Origin: Glaciecola sp049650345
GTDB taxonomy: Bacteria; Pseudomonadota; Gammaproteobacteria; Enterobacterales; Alteromonadaceae
Assembly: GCA_049650345.1 (NCBI GenBank)
Contig: JBARZY010000128.1
Location: 1-64,000, forward strand
Direction of reading: 5' to 3'
DNA length: 64,000 nt
The position numbers and the translations under genes were made by a program. Shown here piece by piece: positions 27,062 through 37,044 of this stretch; position 1 is the stretch's first letter, and the number at the start of each line of letters is the position of its first letter. The notes under the pieces were generated by a model. The model did not search any database. It was not told the DNA's origin and saw only the letters and a list, made by a program, of their open reading frames with translations.

Positions 27062-28273
27062 ATGATCTTATCCTCTTTTAATGTGAGTGAATTTGTCGCT
27101 CAGTATTGGCAGCAAAAACCTTGCATTATTAGAGGTTTTGCCGCTAATTTTGTTGAACCTATAGACGAGCACGATTTAGCAGGATTAGCCCAAGAGGCAG
27201 ATATAGACAGCCGTATTGTTGCGTTTGATAACAACAAATGGCAGGTGGCTCAAGGCCCTTTTGACGACTTTGCACCCCATTGCCAAGGTAATTGGAGTTT
27301 GTTAGTGCAAGGTGTTGATAAATACGTTGATGAGATTGCTGAACTTACCAATTTGGTCAGTTTTATACCTCACTGGCGCCTTGACGACATAATGGTGAGC
27401 TATTCAACTGAGCATGCTGGCGTAGGTCCTCATACCGATGAGTACGATGTATTCATTGTGCAAGGAAAAGGCACCCGTAGATGGCAAGTGGGTTTGCCTA
27501 ATAAAGATGGAGGCGCACCCTATAAGGTCGTATTGCCGCACCCTTTGCTAAAACAAATTGAAGGGTTTGAGCCTATTATTGATGAGGTGCTACAACCCGG
27601 CGATGCTGTGTATATACCGCCTAAACATCCTCATAACGGCGTTGCACTTGGTCCTTGTATGAATTACTCGATTGGCTTCAGAGCCCCGACAAATGCCGAG
27701 GTGCTTAACGGTTTACTTGACGAGGCAGAGGGATTAGAAACGGCGCAAATTCGTTATAGTGACCCCGATATTCTGGCATTACGCTCGCTTACCTCGCCTG
27801 CAGAGGAACTGAGTTGTGCAGAGTTAGAGCGGCTTAAATCGCAACTGGTGAGCTTGTTAAATACCCCACAAGCGAACGAAGCGATATTGAAGTTTCTGTC
27901 GGCCCAGCAATTACCGGTTTTGCACGATGAGTCGTATCAAGTTGACGCAGCAGAGCTTGGCGATATGCTAAGTGAACAAGGCATCATTACTATGCCAAGT
28001 GCAGTTAGGCCAATATATTTAGCTGAACAGACTTCCAGTAGGATTGATAGCGCGGCGGTATTTACGTTTTATATCGACAGCCATGTGTTTGAAGTTGATA
28101 TTGCGTTAAAAGCTCACTTACAAAGCTTGTTTGCCAATAAATCGATTGACGCTCATCACGCTTTTATGCAGCTAAATAACTGTGCTTCATCACAAGATGC
28201 TGCATGGTTAACGATTATTGCACAACTAGTAAATGCCGGTTACGTAGAGTGGCAGGAAGAAATTTTCGATTAG
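27062..28273 (+). CDS. roxA: Ribosomal oxygenase, 50S protein L16 arginine 3-hydroxylase
   Basis: JmjC/cupin 2-oxoglutarate oxygenase of about 403 residues (E. coli YcfD is 373). The start is ATG 27062 (MILSSFNVSEFVAQYWQQKP), which aligns with YcfD; an upstream in-frame TTG at 27053 is rejected. Fe ligands are H124 and D126 in GPHTDEYDVF and H191 in KHPHNG. EADIDSRIV and WQVAQGPFDDF match the family. YcfD hydroxylates an arginine of ribosomal protein L16. The 3' end overlaps the broken hydrolase by 4 bp. Confidence 0.92.
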   Translation: MILSSFNVSEFVAQYWQQKPCIIRGFAANFVEPIDEHDLAGLAQEADIDSRIVAFDNNKWQVAQGPFDDFAPHCQGNWSLLVQGVDKYVDEIAELTNLVSFIPHWRLDDIMVSYSTEHAGVGPHTDEYDVFIVQGKGTRRWQVGLPNKDGGAPYKVVLPHPLLKQIEGFEPIIDEVLQPGDAVYIPPKHPHNGVALGPCMNYSIGFRAPTNAEVLNGLLDEAEGLETAQIRYSDPDILALRSLTSPAEELSCAELERLKSQLVSLLNTPQANEAILKFLSAQQLPVLHDESYQVDAAELGDMLSEQGIITMPSAVRPIYLAEQTSSRIDSAAVFTFYIDSHVFEVDIALKAHLQSLFANKSIDAHHAFMQLNNCASSQDAAWLTIIAQLVNAGYVEWQEEIFD

Positions 28274-29064
28274 TCAGTTTCAGGTGCTTGATGGGCTAAC
28301 TTATTCAGTATCAGTTGCCATGTGGGATAGTGAAAACCAAAGCCCATATGGCAGGTGTTCACCTCAATGTGGTGAACATGTGGATTAATGGTGTCTATGC
28401 AGGCTTCTTGTGCAATGCAGCCATCGTATTTACCGTAAATAGCGGTGATGGGAGCTTGGATTTTGACTTTATCTCGCTTCGGCAGTTCATTTGCAATCCA
28501 GTCAATATCCATTCCTTCTTTAATAAAGCCTTCGCCGGTTGCCGTATATTTTGAGCCACCAATAACCGGTGTGCCCATAGTGATCACTTGCGAGACAATA
28601 TTGGGTTTGTCTCTGGCTATTTCTCGTGCGATATAGCCACCCAAGCTCCAACCAATTAACACCAATGGCTGTTCTAACATAATAGACAGCGACAGAACTC
28701 GTCGCGCAGCAATGGTACATAAATAAGGTACCCCCAGCTCTTTAGTATTTACAGGTTGCGCCTTGTGTGTGGTGTCAAATTACCAAGTATCAGCAATGTC
28801 GCTAATGTTGTAGTCTCGTTTCATTCCTCCATCGTTTATGCCCAAGCCCCAGTCGTAAACTGTATGACCGTGCTTTTCTAAATATCGAGTGAGAGGGCGT
28901 AGTGGGCGGTTATCCAGACCAAAGCCAGGAAATATAACAATATGCTGTTTTTGTGTGGCTAGATGTGGATCAACAACCCGAGCGCGTGGGTACAATAAAC
29001 TAACAAGTTCAACGGCTACGCGTAACTCTTTTAACAAACCGATTTTGCGAGGGGCAGTGGGCAT
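28270..29064 (-). pseudogene. Alpha/beta hydrolase interrupted by one in-frame stop
   Basis: Two open segments (28783-29064 and 28270-28779) lie in the same frame, separated by a single TAA at 28780-28782. Reading through gives about 264 residues: an N-terminal half (HIVIFPGFGLDNRPLRPLTRY), the stop after DIADTW, about 33 residues without another stop, then the nucleophile elbow LIGWSLGGYIARE, the acid in IYGKYDGCI and the histidine in NTCHMGFGF. So both halves of one hydrolase are present and the triad is intact downstream of the stop. A point mutation, a sequencing error, readthrough, or restart at ATG 28680 are all possible. Convergent with roxA. Confidence 0.85.
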
Positions 29065-29236
29065 TTAGCTATCCATTTGGTAGCGTAAAAAACTACAAAA
29101 CAACTCCAATTTGCAGAAATACGAGTGAGTAATGCTGTATAACTAACTTAGCGTAAAAAAAACTTTTTTAAAAGGCATCAACTTTTTTATTTATCACCAC
29201 GACTATACTACTAGAACAATGAATTAGGGACAGGTT

Positions 29237-29797
29237 GTGTTTACAGCAAGCGACGATGATTTGGTTAGAAAAGCCCTAAAGGGCAATAAAAAAGCATGGT
29301 TGAGCTTGCTCAATAGATACGAAAAACCGGTGTTTAATTTTGCTTTGCGAATGACGGGTAACCATCACGACAGTGCTGATTTGATGCAGGAAATATTTGT
29401 GTCAGTACTGAATAGCCTGCCCAACTACAGAGGTAACGGTGCATTTAAAGCATGGTTGTTCAAAATTGCGCATTTTAGATGCATGGACTATTTTAGGCGC
29501 CAAAAACCCAATGTGAGTTTGGATGATTGCCCCGAATTAGCTCAAGACATAGAACATGGTAGTTGTGAGCAAAGCCCTGAAATAGACATGCAGTTTTCAC
29601 AATCACGCCAGCAGCTAAATTCTTTTATGCAGGCACTGCCTGTTAATCAAAGAATAGTCGTAGAGCTGAAATTCTTTAGTCAATTTACATTTGAAGAAAT
29701 TGCGCAGCAACTTGGCATATCGGCCAATACCGTAAAATCACGTTTGTATGCCGCACTGGCAAATTTAAAAAGTGCGATGGAGGTTACACATGTCTGA
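29237..29797 (+). CDS. ECF-type RNA polymerase sigma factor
   Basis: A 186-residue sigma-70 family protein with a GTG start behind GGGACAGG. Region 2 reads RYEKPVFNFALRMTGNHHDSADLMQEIFV and FKAWLFKIAHFRCMDYFRRQKP. Region 4 reads LPVNQRIVVELKFFSQFTFEEIAQQLGISANTVKSRLYAAL. Its last codons overlap the next gene, whose GGAGG site is at 29779-29783, giving tight coupling to an anti-sigma-like partner. The inducing signal is unknown. Confidence 0.92.
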   Translation: MFTASDDDLVRKALKGNKKAWLSLLNRYEKPVFNFALRMTGNHHDSADLMQEIFVSVLNSLPNYRGNGAFKAWLFKIAHFRCMDYFRRQKPNVSLDDCPELAQDIEHGSCEQSPEIDMQFSQSRQQLNSFMQALPVNQRIVVELKFFSQFTFEEIAQQLGISANTVKSRLYAALANLKSAMEVTHV

Positions 29798-30509
29798 ACA
29801 AGACAAAATTGAATTGTTTGCCACTTGGGTAGAGGGCAACTTAAACACCACTCAACAAGCCTTGTTTGCAAAATTGTGTGCAGAAGATGATGGGTTTGCA
29901 GAAAGGGTTGAGCAAGCTAATTTAGCCAAGTTGTTGCACGAAACAACACCCGAATATGAAGCACCAAACTGGTCACGCGCGCACACTTTTGAGCAAGCGC
30001 AGTGGCAACATCAACATGCGCCTTGGTGGCGCATGAATGGATTGTCGATGGCGTCTTTTGCGTGTTCACTGGTAGCGGTGGTGATGGTAGTAACTGGATT
30101 TAGCATAGAGCGTATTGATAATAAATTAATGCTCAGTTTTGGACACTCAACTAAGGTAGATAGCTTGCTGCAAACACCCGCAGCGCAAGCGCAAATTGAT
30201 GCCTTAGTCGAGCAACGATTAGGGGAGTATCAGCTTTCTAACCAAACTTTATTAGCTGACTACTTGCAAGACATTGTGCAGCAACAGCAGCAAACCACTG
30301 CCCAGGTAACAGAATATTTGCTTACCGCCAGTCGCAAAGAGCGTCGCGAAGATTTCGCTGAACTGGTGAAGTTTATTAATCAACAACGGCGCGATGATCA
30401 AGTTTTTTATGCGCGTCAACTTAACGACTTACAGCAAGAATTGGATGCGCAGCTTAGCTATGGCGGCTCGAATTTGATGCCCGCCTCTAATATGGCAATA
30501 AATGAATAA
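29790..30509 (+). CDS. Putative membrane anti-sigma factor
   Basis: 239 residues from the ATG at 29790, which has a strong GGAGG site; it overlaps the sigma gene by 8 bp. The N-terminal cytoplasmic part (1-82) has a short helical segment (IELFATWVEGNLNTTQQALFAKLCAED) similar in layout to anti-sigma N-termini but without the HxxxCxxC zinc motif. One membrane segment lies at about 84-104. The rest (105-239) is predicted periplasmic, Gln-rich and probably coiled-coil. I do not recognise a named family; the role is inferred from position and topology. Confidence 0.65.
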   Translation: MSEQDKIELFATWVEGNLNTTQQALFAKLCAEDDGFAERVEQANLAKLLHETTPEYEAPNWSRAHTFEQAQWQHQHAPWWRMNGLSMASFACSLVAVVMVVTGFSIERIDNKLMLSFGHSTKVDSLLQTPAAQAQIDALVEQRLGEYQLSNQTLLADYLQDIVQQQQQTTAQVTEYLLTASRKERREDFAELVKFINQQRRDDQVFYARQLNDLQQELDAQLSYGGSNLMPASNMAINE

Positions 30510-30524
30510 TGTGGAGTAAATAGT

Positions 30525-31433
30525 ATGTATAAATCATTAGTAAAAAGTATCACCCTTAGCATTGCATGTGGCATGTTAGCCAGCAATGTGGCAATAGCAA
30601 AAGATACCCAACAAACTGTTGACCAACTAGCGCAAGATTTAACGGTAATGCAAAGTGTATTGAGCACTGCGTTGGCACAAAGTAACGGTAATAAAACATC
30701 ACTGTTTAGGGGCTTGTCGACCGAGTATTTGGCCGAGCAAGGCGTACTATTTAAAGTACACTCGAATGTAATAAGCCGTCGTTTATCAACCTTTAGTGTG
30801 CCGCCAATACCTCCCATGCCACCGATTACTGTGGGTAACCGCGTTATTGTTACTCAGGCACCTTCTGGACACGAAATTGAAGAAGTGATTACCGAGGTAG
30901 AGCATTTGTTTCACGATTCTGCAGATGAGTTACGAGAAGTGAGTCAATTAGCTCGTGAGTTATCATGGACCACTCGCGATTTAAAGCGTACCCAGCAAGA
31001 CTTAAGTTTTGAACTCAGAACAGCGGATGAAAAACAACAGAAAACCATCAAAGAAAAAATAAAAGCGGTAGAAAAAGAGCTTGCAGAGCAAACTCAAAAA
31101 CGAGAGAAAATAAGCCAGCAACAAAAGCTTATTAAGCAAAAGCAAGATGAAAAACGGCAGCTACGCGAAGCTGAGTTACAACAGGCAAAAGCAGAGTTTA
31201 CCACGCATTTTGAGTCCACGATTACCGCTACCTTATGCAAGTTTGGTGGAGGCTTAAGGGCATTACCGAACGAACAATATGTCACTTTTGTACTTGAGCA
31301 ATTTGTTTCAAGTGATAATGCAGGCAAAAAAGACAAAATTTATGTGTTCGAATCGTCGCAAATAAAAAAATGCGCACAGCAAAAAATCAGCGAAGGTAAG
31401 TTATTGAGCAGTGCCATTCAATATCAGTTTTAA
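30525..31433 (+). CDS. Exported coiled-coil protein of unknown function
   Basis: 302 residues. Signal peptide about 1-25 (SNVAIAK). Residues about 30-60 are helical, followed by a proline-rich linker (VPPIPPMPPITVG, about 92-104). A long charged coiled coil covers about 120-230 (rich in Lys, Glu and Gln). The C-terminal globular part has two cysteines (ATLCKFGGG and IKKCAQQ) that could form a disulfide. It starts 15 bp after the anti-sigma-like gene, so it is the third member of the operon. A role as the periplasmic sensor or effector of the sigma system is inference. Confidence 0.6.
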   Translation: MYKSLVKSITLSIACGMLASNVAIAKDTQQTVDQLAQDLTVMQSVLSTALAQSNGNKTSLFRGLSTEYLAEQGVLFKVHSNVISRRLSTFSVPPIPPMPPITVGNRVIVTQAPSGHEIEEVITEVEHLFHDSADELREVSQLARELSWTTRDLKRTQQDLSFELRTADEKQQKTIKEKIKAVEKELAEQTQKREKISQQQKLIKQKQDEKRQLREAELQQAKAEFTTHFESTITATLCKFGGGLRALPNEQYVTFVLEQFVSSDNAGKKDKIYVFESSQIKKCAQQKISEGKLLSSAIQYQF

Positions 31434-31986
31434 TGGTATGTATCAGTACTCAGTATTAACCTTAAAGCGCTAGTATTGGGTTCTGTGCATGGTATGTAGA
31501 CTAGTGCAGTGAGTGCGCTAGCTACTCCTTTCTTGTTTTCAATGCATATTTGCCTAGCGTTAACGCCATCATCAACGCCCCAATCTTGTTTGTTAATAAC
31601 AACTTTGTCTACAAATACCAAAAATAAAGGGAAGCGGTGAAGTCAATCAAAACGAGATTTTATTCGGGTATCGTTATTCACACCTAAGTGTTTATTTTCA
31701 TAATCTAAAAAACCAATTTTAGTGACCGCATTCCTAGCCAACATAACATAAGGTTAAACGCTGTGATTGCACAAAATTCGGGCGCTAGCGGCAAGGTTTA
31801 TCCCCTATACAAAACTAAAGCTTTCCTATATAAAACCGATGACTTAACCATAACCCAATAAATGTAGATTTTTTGTTTTTTCATCAATAAATCACAAAAT
31901 TTATAGCACTTTTCAGGTAAAAGCAGTAATGATGCCTAGGCAAAACGCAAGTAACTACCCACTTCCCTCTATCACTGGAGGCATGC
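31434..31986. other. Intergenic stretch of about 550 bp without a supported gene
   Basis: AT-rich DNA ahead of the giant surface protein. A 63-codon minus-strand frame at 31430-31621 has no recognisable motif, no clear ribosome site and overlaps the preceding gene. The long distance leaves room for an extended 5' leader; a GGAGG site at 31977-31981 serves the next gene. No repeat or RNA structure stood out. Confidence 0.5.
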
Positions 31987-34900
31987 ATGAATAAATCGTT
32001 AACAGCGTTTCGTGCAAGCGTTACATTGTTTTTTGCCCTAATGCTAAGTCCTTTCTTGGATGCACAAGAAGTCACACCGCCAGTATTAAGCTCACTAACC
32101 TTGTCAAACAGTAGCGTGAACACGACTACTGGCAGTCAAACGGTAACACTTGACCTAGTATTCACTGATGAAAATGGCGTATCGATAAATACGTTTTCGT
32201 TGGAGAATTTAACCGATAGTTCACAAACACTGTTTACACAGCAGGGGCCGTGGGAAAGCGTTAACGATAAACACCGCGCGCGATTCACCGCACAATTAAG
32301 CGCCTCAAGTACGGCGGGTATTTGGCAAATTAGTGGTTTTACCCCCCAAGACAACTTAGGTAATTCTAGTAATGTGTATGACACACCTAACGAAATTGTA
32401 ATTGCTGGGTTCTCGCCTTATGTGTCACATGCTAAGCAAGCTAATGCCAATGAATTTGACGCCATAATTAGCGCCGGAGGTACGTTTAGTCAAACCGGTA
32501 ATGCACAAACAAGTTTACTTAATATTACCTTGCAAGACGCACAAGCCTACAATATTTGGTTTGTGCCAAATAACGGCACCGATATTTCGTCGGTGACATT
32601 TAGTGGTGCCATTAGTATTGCGCAAAATTGTTCTATATTAGCTGATTACACTTTATGTACGGTAACTTCTTCCAATAACAACGCTTCTATCTTGGCCAGC
32701 GTTGATACTACCGCCGATGACATCACCACCTTTGGGTACAGCGCATTGGTACAAATCAATGCCAGTGGTCTTGAAGCTGATTGGCTCAACAACTATGTTG
32801 AATTTCCGGTAGAAGATTTTGATGGCGACGGTATTCCAAATGAGCAAGACCTTGATGATGACAATGATGGCGTAAATGATACCGATGATTCATTTCCGCT
32901 AGACGCTACCGAAACCGTTGATTTTGACAGCGATGGCATTGGTGACAACAGTGATATTGACGATGACAACGATGGCGTGCCTGACGACCAAGATGATTTT
33001 CCGTTCGACGAAAATGAAAATGCCGACAACGACGGTGATGGCTTAGGGAATAACGCCGACACCGATGATGACAACGATGGCGTAATTGACAGTCAAGATG
33101 CCTTTCCTTTTGATGCTTCAGAAACCCTTGATACCGATGCCGATGGTATTGGTAACAATGCCGATGACGATGACGACAATGATGGCGGCACTGACGACAA
33201 CGACGCATTTCCGTTAGATCCCACTGAAACAATTGACAGCGATGGTGATGGTATTGGTAATAATGCCGACACCGATGATGACAACGATGGCACGCTTGAC
33301 GTAAACGATGCCTTTCCGCGCGACCCAACAGAAACCCTAGACACCGACGAAGACGGCATTGGTAACAATACCGATGATGATGACGACAACGATGGCGTAC
33401 GCGATGTTGATGACGTATTTCCATTAGACCCAGGTGAGTTTAGAGACAACGATCTAGATGGCATTGGCGACAGCAGCGATAATGATGATGACAACGATGG
33501 GGTGTTAGATTTTGAAGATGAATTCCCCTTTAATCCAAATGAATCGATAGATACCGACAACGACGGAATTGGCAACAATGCCGACTTTGACGATGATAAC
33601 GACGGTCTTGACGACATTTACGATGCGTTTCCATTAGATCCCACCGAAATAGCCGATTACGATGGTGACTTAATTGGCGATAACGCTGATAACGACGATG
33701 ATAACGACGGTGTTGTTGATAGCCAAGACGCATTTCCCTTTGCGGTAACCGAGTGGTTCGATACCGATGGTGACGGCATTGGCAATAACGCTGATCCAGA
33801 CAACGACAATGATGGTGTTGACGATGAGTTTGATGCCTTTGAAAACGATGCTAGCGAAATATATGACTTTGACGGCGATGGCATTGGTGATAACGCCGAT
33901 ACCGATGACGACAACGATTCAGTTAACGACAATGTTGACGCGTTTCCACGTGACCCAAGTGAAACCTTAGATACCGACCTAGATGGTGTAGGCAATAATA
34001 CTGACGATGACGACGACGGCGACAATGTATTAGATGTTGACGATTTGTTTCCTCTTGATCGTAACGAATCACAAGACAACGACTTAGACGGTATTGGCAA
34101 TAATGCTGATAACGACGATGATAATGACTCGGTAATTGACAGCCTAGATGCGTTTCCGTTCGATCCTAGTGAAACCTCAGATTTTGACAGTGATGGCGTG
34201 GGTGACAACGCCGATACCGATGATGATAACGACAATTTCCCTGATGCAGAAGATATATTTCCCTTTGATCCACTCGAATGGGCTGACTTTGATCTTGACG
34301 GAATAGGCGATAACCGTGATACCGATGACGACAACGACGGTGTTTTAGATAGCCAAGACGCGTTCCCGTTTGATGCTACCGAAACCCTCGATAACGATAA
34401 CGACGGCATTGGCAACAATGCTGATGACGATGATGATAATGATGGCGTACTGGATACCGTAGATGCTTTCCCATTTTCTGACGCAGAATCAATCGATACC
34501 GATAGCGACGGTATAGGTAACAACGCAGACACAGACGATGATAACGACGGCATTGTGGATGCAGACGACAGTCAACCCTTAAACCCAAGTATTGGTGACA
34601 ACATCGCGCCAGTACTTGATAACTTAGACAATATAAGCATTGAAGCGACGGGTATTTTAACGCCGGTAACGCTGATCCCGCCAAGGCTGTCTGACAACAA
34701 CCTTAACGAAGCGACCTTAGTGAATGACTACGATGGTCCACTGTCACTAGGCGTGCACTTAGTGACGTGGACCGCGACCGATTTTGCGGGCAATCAAACT
34801 CAATTAGTACAAACCGTTACCGTGCTCGATACCACCGCGCCAGAATTTCCCAGTGTAAGCACCATTGAGATAAGCGCCAGAGGCCTGCTTACCGATGTAA

Positions 34901-37044
34901 CACAAGACATTCAAATACAAGCCAGCGACATTGTTGACGGCAGTATTGACGCCGAGATAGTCACTGAGTCAAAGCTAAAATCAGGCCAGCAAAGTGTGAT
35001 TATTAGTGCGACAGATAACAGCGGTAATACGCAAATGCTAGAAGTATTTGTTGATATAAAACCTTTGATTGTGACCAAGTCTGAAGCGCTAATTGCACCG
35101 GGTGCGAGTATCGAATTAGAAATTGGCTTGTCGGGCCTTGCCCCGAGTTATCCGGCCAGCGTCGATTATCAAATTATCGGTCCGGTGACTAACCTTACCA
35201 GTGGCACAGTGAACATAGACCGTGGACAGTTAGCTAATATCACTATTGACGCAGCACTCACAGCTACCTTAGGTGAACAAATATATGTGAGCTTTAGCAA
35301 TCCTATTAATGCTGAAATAGGCGATGTTTCGCAAATAACGATAAACGTTGATACCACTAACTTTGCGCCAATTGCTACGGTAACGGCACAGCAGAACCTT
35401 ACAACTACGTCTGTTGTGTATCAAGACCAAGGTAACGCAACGCTGAGTGTGGCTATTGACGACATTAATCAAGATGATCGTCACAGCGTGAGCTGGTCGT
35501 TTAACGGAGCGTCGTTAAGAGATTTGAGCCTAGACAATGAAGAGCGTACCTTTGATTTTGACCCCAATACGCTTGCTCCAGGTGTTTACATAGCCAGAGC
35601 CACGGTCACCGAAACCAATACCTTGGAACGTTTCAGCACCATTATTGATTTTCCGCTTATTATTGAAACTGAACAACCCACTTTGCTGGATACTCGAGAC
35701 AGCGATTTTGATGGTGTATCAGATGCGACCGAGGGCTTAAGCGATAGCGACGAAGACGGTATTCCTGATTACTTAGACAACAATGAAGTAACGTCCTCTC
35801 TGCCTACTGGTGTAAGTGAGCAACCGCTAACTACGCTTTCTGGGTATCAGTTAACCATAGGTGACATTGCTCGTGTAGCACAAGGCAATACTGCCAGCTC
35901 AGGTGCAGTAACTGAAACCGATTTACAGCTATATGGCGGTATTGATGGTGGCGAATCTCTTATATATACCGACATACATTATGAGGCGCAACAAAGCATC
36001 GTTAATTTCAATATTGAAGGGCTTGCAGCACCTGGTGAAAGTGTTCCTGTGATTATTCCGCTGAGCACAGGAACCAGTATTCCTGCTGATGCAACGTACC
36101 GCAAGTACAATGCGCGTGATGGCTGGTATACCTTTGTAGAAAATAGTGAAAATAACATTATGTCGGCGCCTTTTGATGCCGACGGCAATTGCCCTGCCTA
36201 CGATTCAGCGTTATTCATGCAAGGCTTAAATGCGGGCGATACGTGTATAAAACTCACTATTCAAGACGGTGGTCCAAATGACTCTGACCTGCTGGTAAAT
36301 GGCGTGATAAAAGATCCTGGCGTATTGAGTATTCAATTATCAAATTCATTACCCACCATTAGCGTAACCGAGCAATTGGTGGTGTTAGAAGGTGAATTGG
36401 TGAGAGTAGATGCTTCACTAACCAGCGATGCGCAAAACGATAATCTACTATTCTCATGGACGCAAATTGGTGGCGATCCTATTGCTCTTACAGAGAATAG
36501 CACGCCATTGTTAAGCTTTACCGCGCCCAATGTAGATGGCGATGTAAACCTACTGTTTAAATTAGAAGTGTTTGATGGTCGCGATACGGCAACCAAAAAT
36601 GTAAATGTGAGAGTAAAAGACCAAAACTATGCACCGCAAGGCAGTATCAACAGTCACAGCACAGTGATTGATGAAGCCAGGCAACAAACGCTTTCGGTGC
36701 AGGCGACTGACAATAACAACGACATATTAAGTTATACTTGGACGCAAATTGACGGGCCAAGTGTAGTAATAAATGGGCAAAACACCGCGCAAATCACCTT
36801 TACTGCACCTCAAGTGGACACTAATACTAATGTGTCATTTAGGGTTGTGGTGTCAGATGGGGCACGTGAAATTGCATTAACCACCAGTATTACAGTGGTA
36901 GATACCAGTAGTCAAAACCAGAATTCGGGCGCTAACAATAGCTCTGAAGCTAGCGGTGACAGCGGTGGCGGCACCAGTAGTATAGTAGCATTGTTGTTTT
37001 TGTTGGCCGTTTGGAGTGTGCGCCAAACACGTTCAGCACAATAA
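31987..37044 (+). CDS. Giant thrombospondin-type-3-repeat surface protein with GlyGly-CTERM anchor
   Basis: 1685 residues. Signal peptide about 1-26 (SPFLDA). Residues 27-276 form an unrecognised domain. Residues 277-870 are 17 tandem Asp-rich units (separate entry) that should bind calcium. About 875-1020 holds two HYR-like Ig modules (LGVHLVTWTATDFAGNQTQLVQTVTV). A lone DSDFDGVSDATEGLSDSDED block lies near 1238-1257, followed by a region rich in beta strands and two PKD/cadherin-like modules (LLFSWTQIGGDP, LSYTWTQIDGPSV). The C-terminus is a glycine-rich SGGGTSS, a hydrophobic helix and a basic RQTRSAQ tail: a GlyGly-CTERM signal processed by rhombosortase and linked to type II secretion. 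Likely role: calcium-dependent adhesion or surface layer. Confidence 0.88.
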   Translation: MNKSLTAFRASVTLFFALMLSPFLDAQEVTPPVLSSLTLSNSSVNTTTGSQTVTLDLVFTDENGVSINTFSLENLTDSSQTLFTQQGPWESVNDKHRARFTAQLSASSTAGIWQISGFTPQDNLGNSSNVYDTPNEIVIAGFSPYVSHAKQANANEFDAIISAGGTFSQTGNAQTSLLNITLQDAQAYNIWFVPNNGTDISSVTFSGAISIAQNCSILADYTLCTVTSSNNNASILASVDTTADDITTFGYSALVQINASGLEADWLNNYVEFPVEDFDGDGIPNEQDLDDDNDGVNDTDDSFPLDATETVDFDSDGIGDNSDIDDDNDGVPDDQDDFPFDENENADNDGDGLGNNADTDDDNDGVIDSQDAFPFDASETLDTDADGIGNNADDDDDNDGGTDDNDAFPLDPTETIDSDGDGIGNNADTDDDNDGTLDVNDAFPRDPTETLDTDEDGIGNNTDDDDDNDGVRDVDDVFPLDPGEFRDNDLDGIGDSSDNDDDNDGVLDFEDEFPFNPNESIDTDNDGIGNNADFDDDNDGLDDIYDAFPLDPTEIADYDGDLIGDNADNDDDNDGVVDSQDAFPFAVTEWFDTDGDGIGNNADPDNDNDGVDDEFDAFENDASEIYDFDGDGIGDNADTDDDNDSVNDNVDAFPRDPSETLDTDLDGVGNNTDDDDDGDNVLDVDDLFPLDRNESQDNDLDGIGNNADNDDDNDSVIDSLDAFPFDPSETSDFDSDGVGDNADTDDDNDNFPDAEDIFPFDPLEWADFDLDGIGDNRDTDDDNDGVLDSQDAFPFDATETLDNDNDGIGNNADDDDDNDGVLDTVDAFPFSDAESIDTDSDGIGNNADTDDDNDGIVDADDSQPLNPSIGDNIAPVLDNLDNISIEATGILTPVTLIPPRLSDNNLNEATLVNDYDGPLSLGVHLVTWTATDFAGNQTQLVQTVTVLDTTAPEFPSVSTIEISARGLLTDVTQDIQIQASDIVDGSIDAEIVTESKLKSGQQSVIISATDNSGNTQMLEVFVDIKPLIVTKSEALIAPGASIELEIGLSGLAPSYPASVDYQIIGPVTNLTSGTVNIDRGQLANITIDAALTATLGEQIYVSFSNPINAEIGDVSQITINVDTTNFAPIATVTAQQNLTTTSVVYQDQGNATLSVAIDDINQDDRHSVSWSFNGASLRDLSLDNEERTFDFDPNTLAPGVYIARATVTETNTLERFSTIIDFPLIIETEQPTLLDTRDSDFDGVSDATEGLSDSDEDGIPDYLDNNEVTSSLPTGVSEQPLTTLSGYQLTIGDIARVAQGNTASSGAVTETDLQLYGGIDGGESLIYTDIHYEAQQSIVNFNIEGLAAPGESVPVIIPLSTGTSIPADATYRKYNARDGWYTFVENSENNIMSAPFDADGNCPAYDSALFMQGLNAGDTCIKLTIQDGGPNDSDLLVNGVIKDPGVLSIQLSNSLPTISVTEQLVVLEGELVRVDASLTSDAQNDNLLFSWTQIGGDPIALTENSTPLLSFTAPNVDGDVNLLFKLEVFDGRDTATKNVNVRVKDQNYAPQGSINSHSTVIDEARQQTLSVQATDNNNDILSYTWTQIDGPSVVINGQNTAQITFTAPQVDTNTNVSFRVVVSDGAREIALTTSITVVDTSSQNQNSGANNSSEASGDSGGGTSSIVALLFLLAVWSVRQTRSAQ
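32815..34596 (+). repeat. 17 tandem 35-codon Asp-rich units
   Basis: Consensus protein unit DxDxDGIGNNADxDDDNDG, then a VxDxxDAFPxDPxET-like half, 35 residues (105 bp) each; the last unit is 34 residues. Spacing never changes. Unit 12 alters the core (DDDDDGDNV). The unit matches thrombospondin type 3 calcium-binding repeats. Codons vary between units, so the array is not a recent perfect duplication. Confidence 0.95.

Noticed and set aside
31430..31621. 63-codon minus-strand frame in the 550-bp gap
   Set aside because: No motif, no clear ribosome site, and it overlaps the end of the previous gene; chance open frame is the simpler view.
32793..34684. Long minus-strand open frames (up to about 298 codons) rich in Ser, Pro and Arg or His across the repeat array
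   Set aside because: They mirror the Asp-rich repeat codons on the plus strand, have no family similarity or ribosome sites, and are fully explained by composition.
31775..36934. 13-bp identity (AATTCGGGCGCTA) at 31775 and 36922, on either side of the repeat array
   Set aside because: Too short for an attachment site or insertion target duplication; one copy is inside coding sequence and no mobile gene is present.
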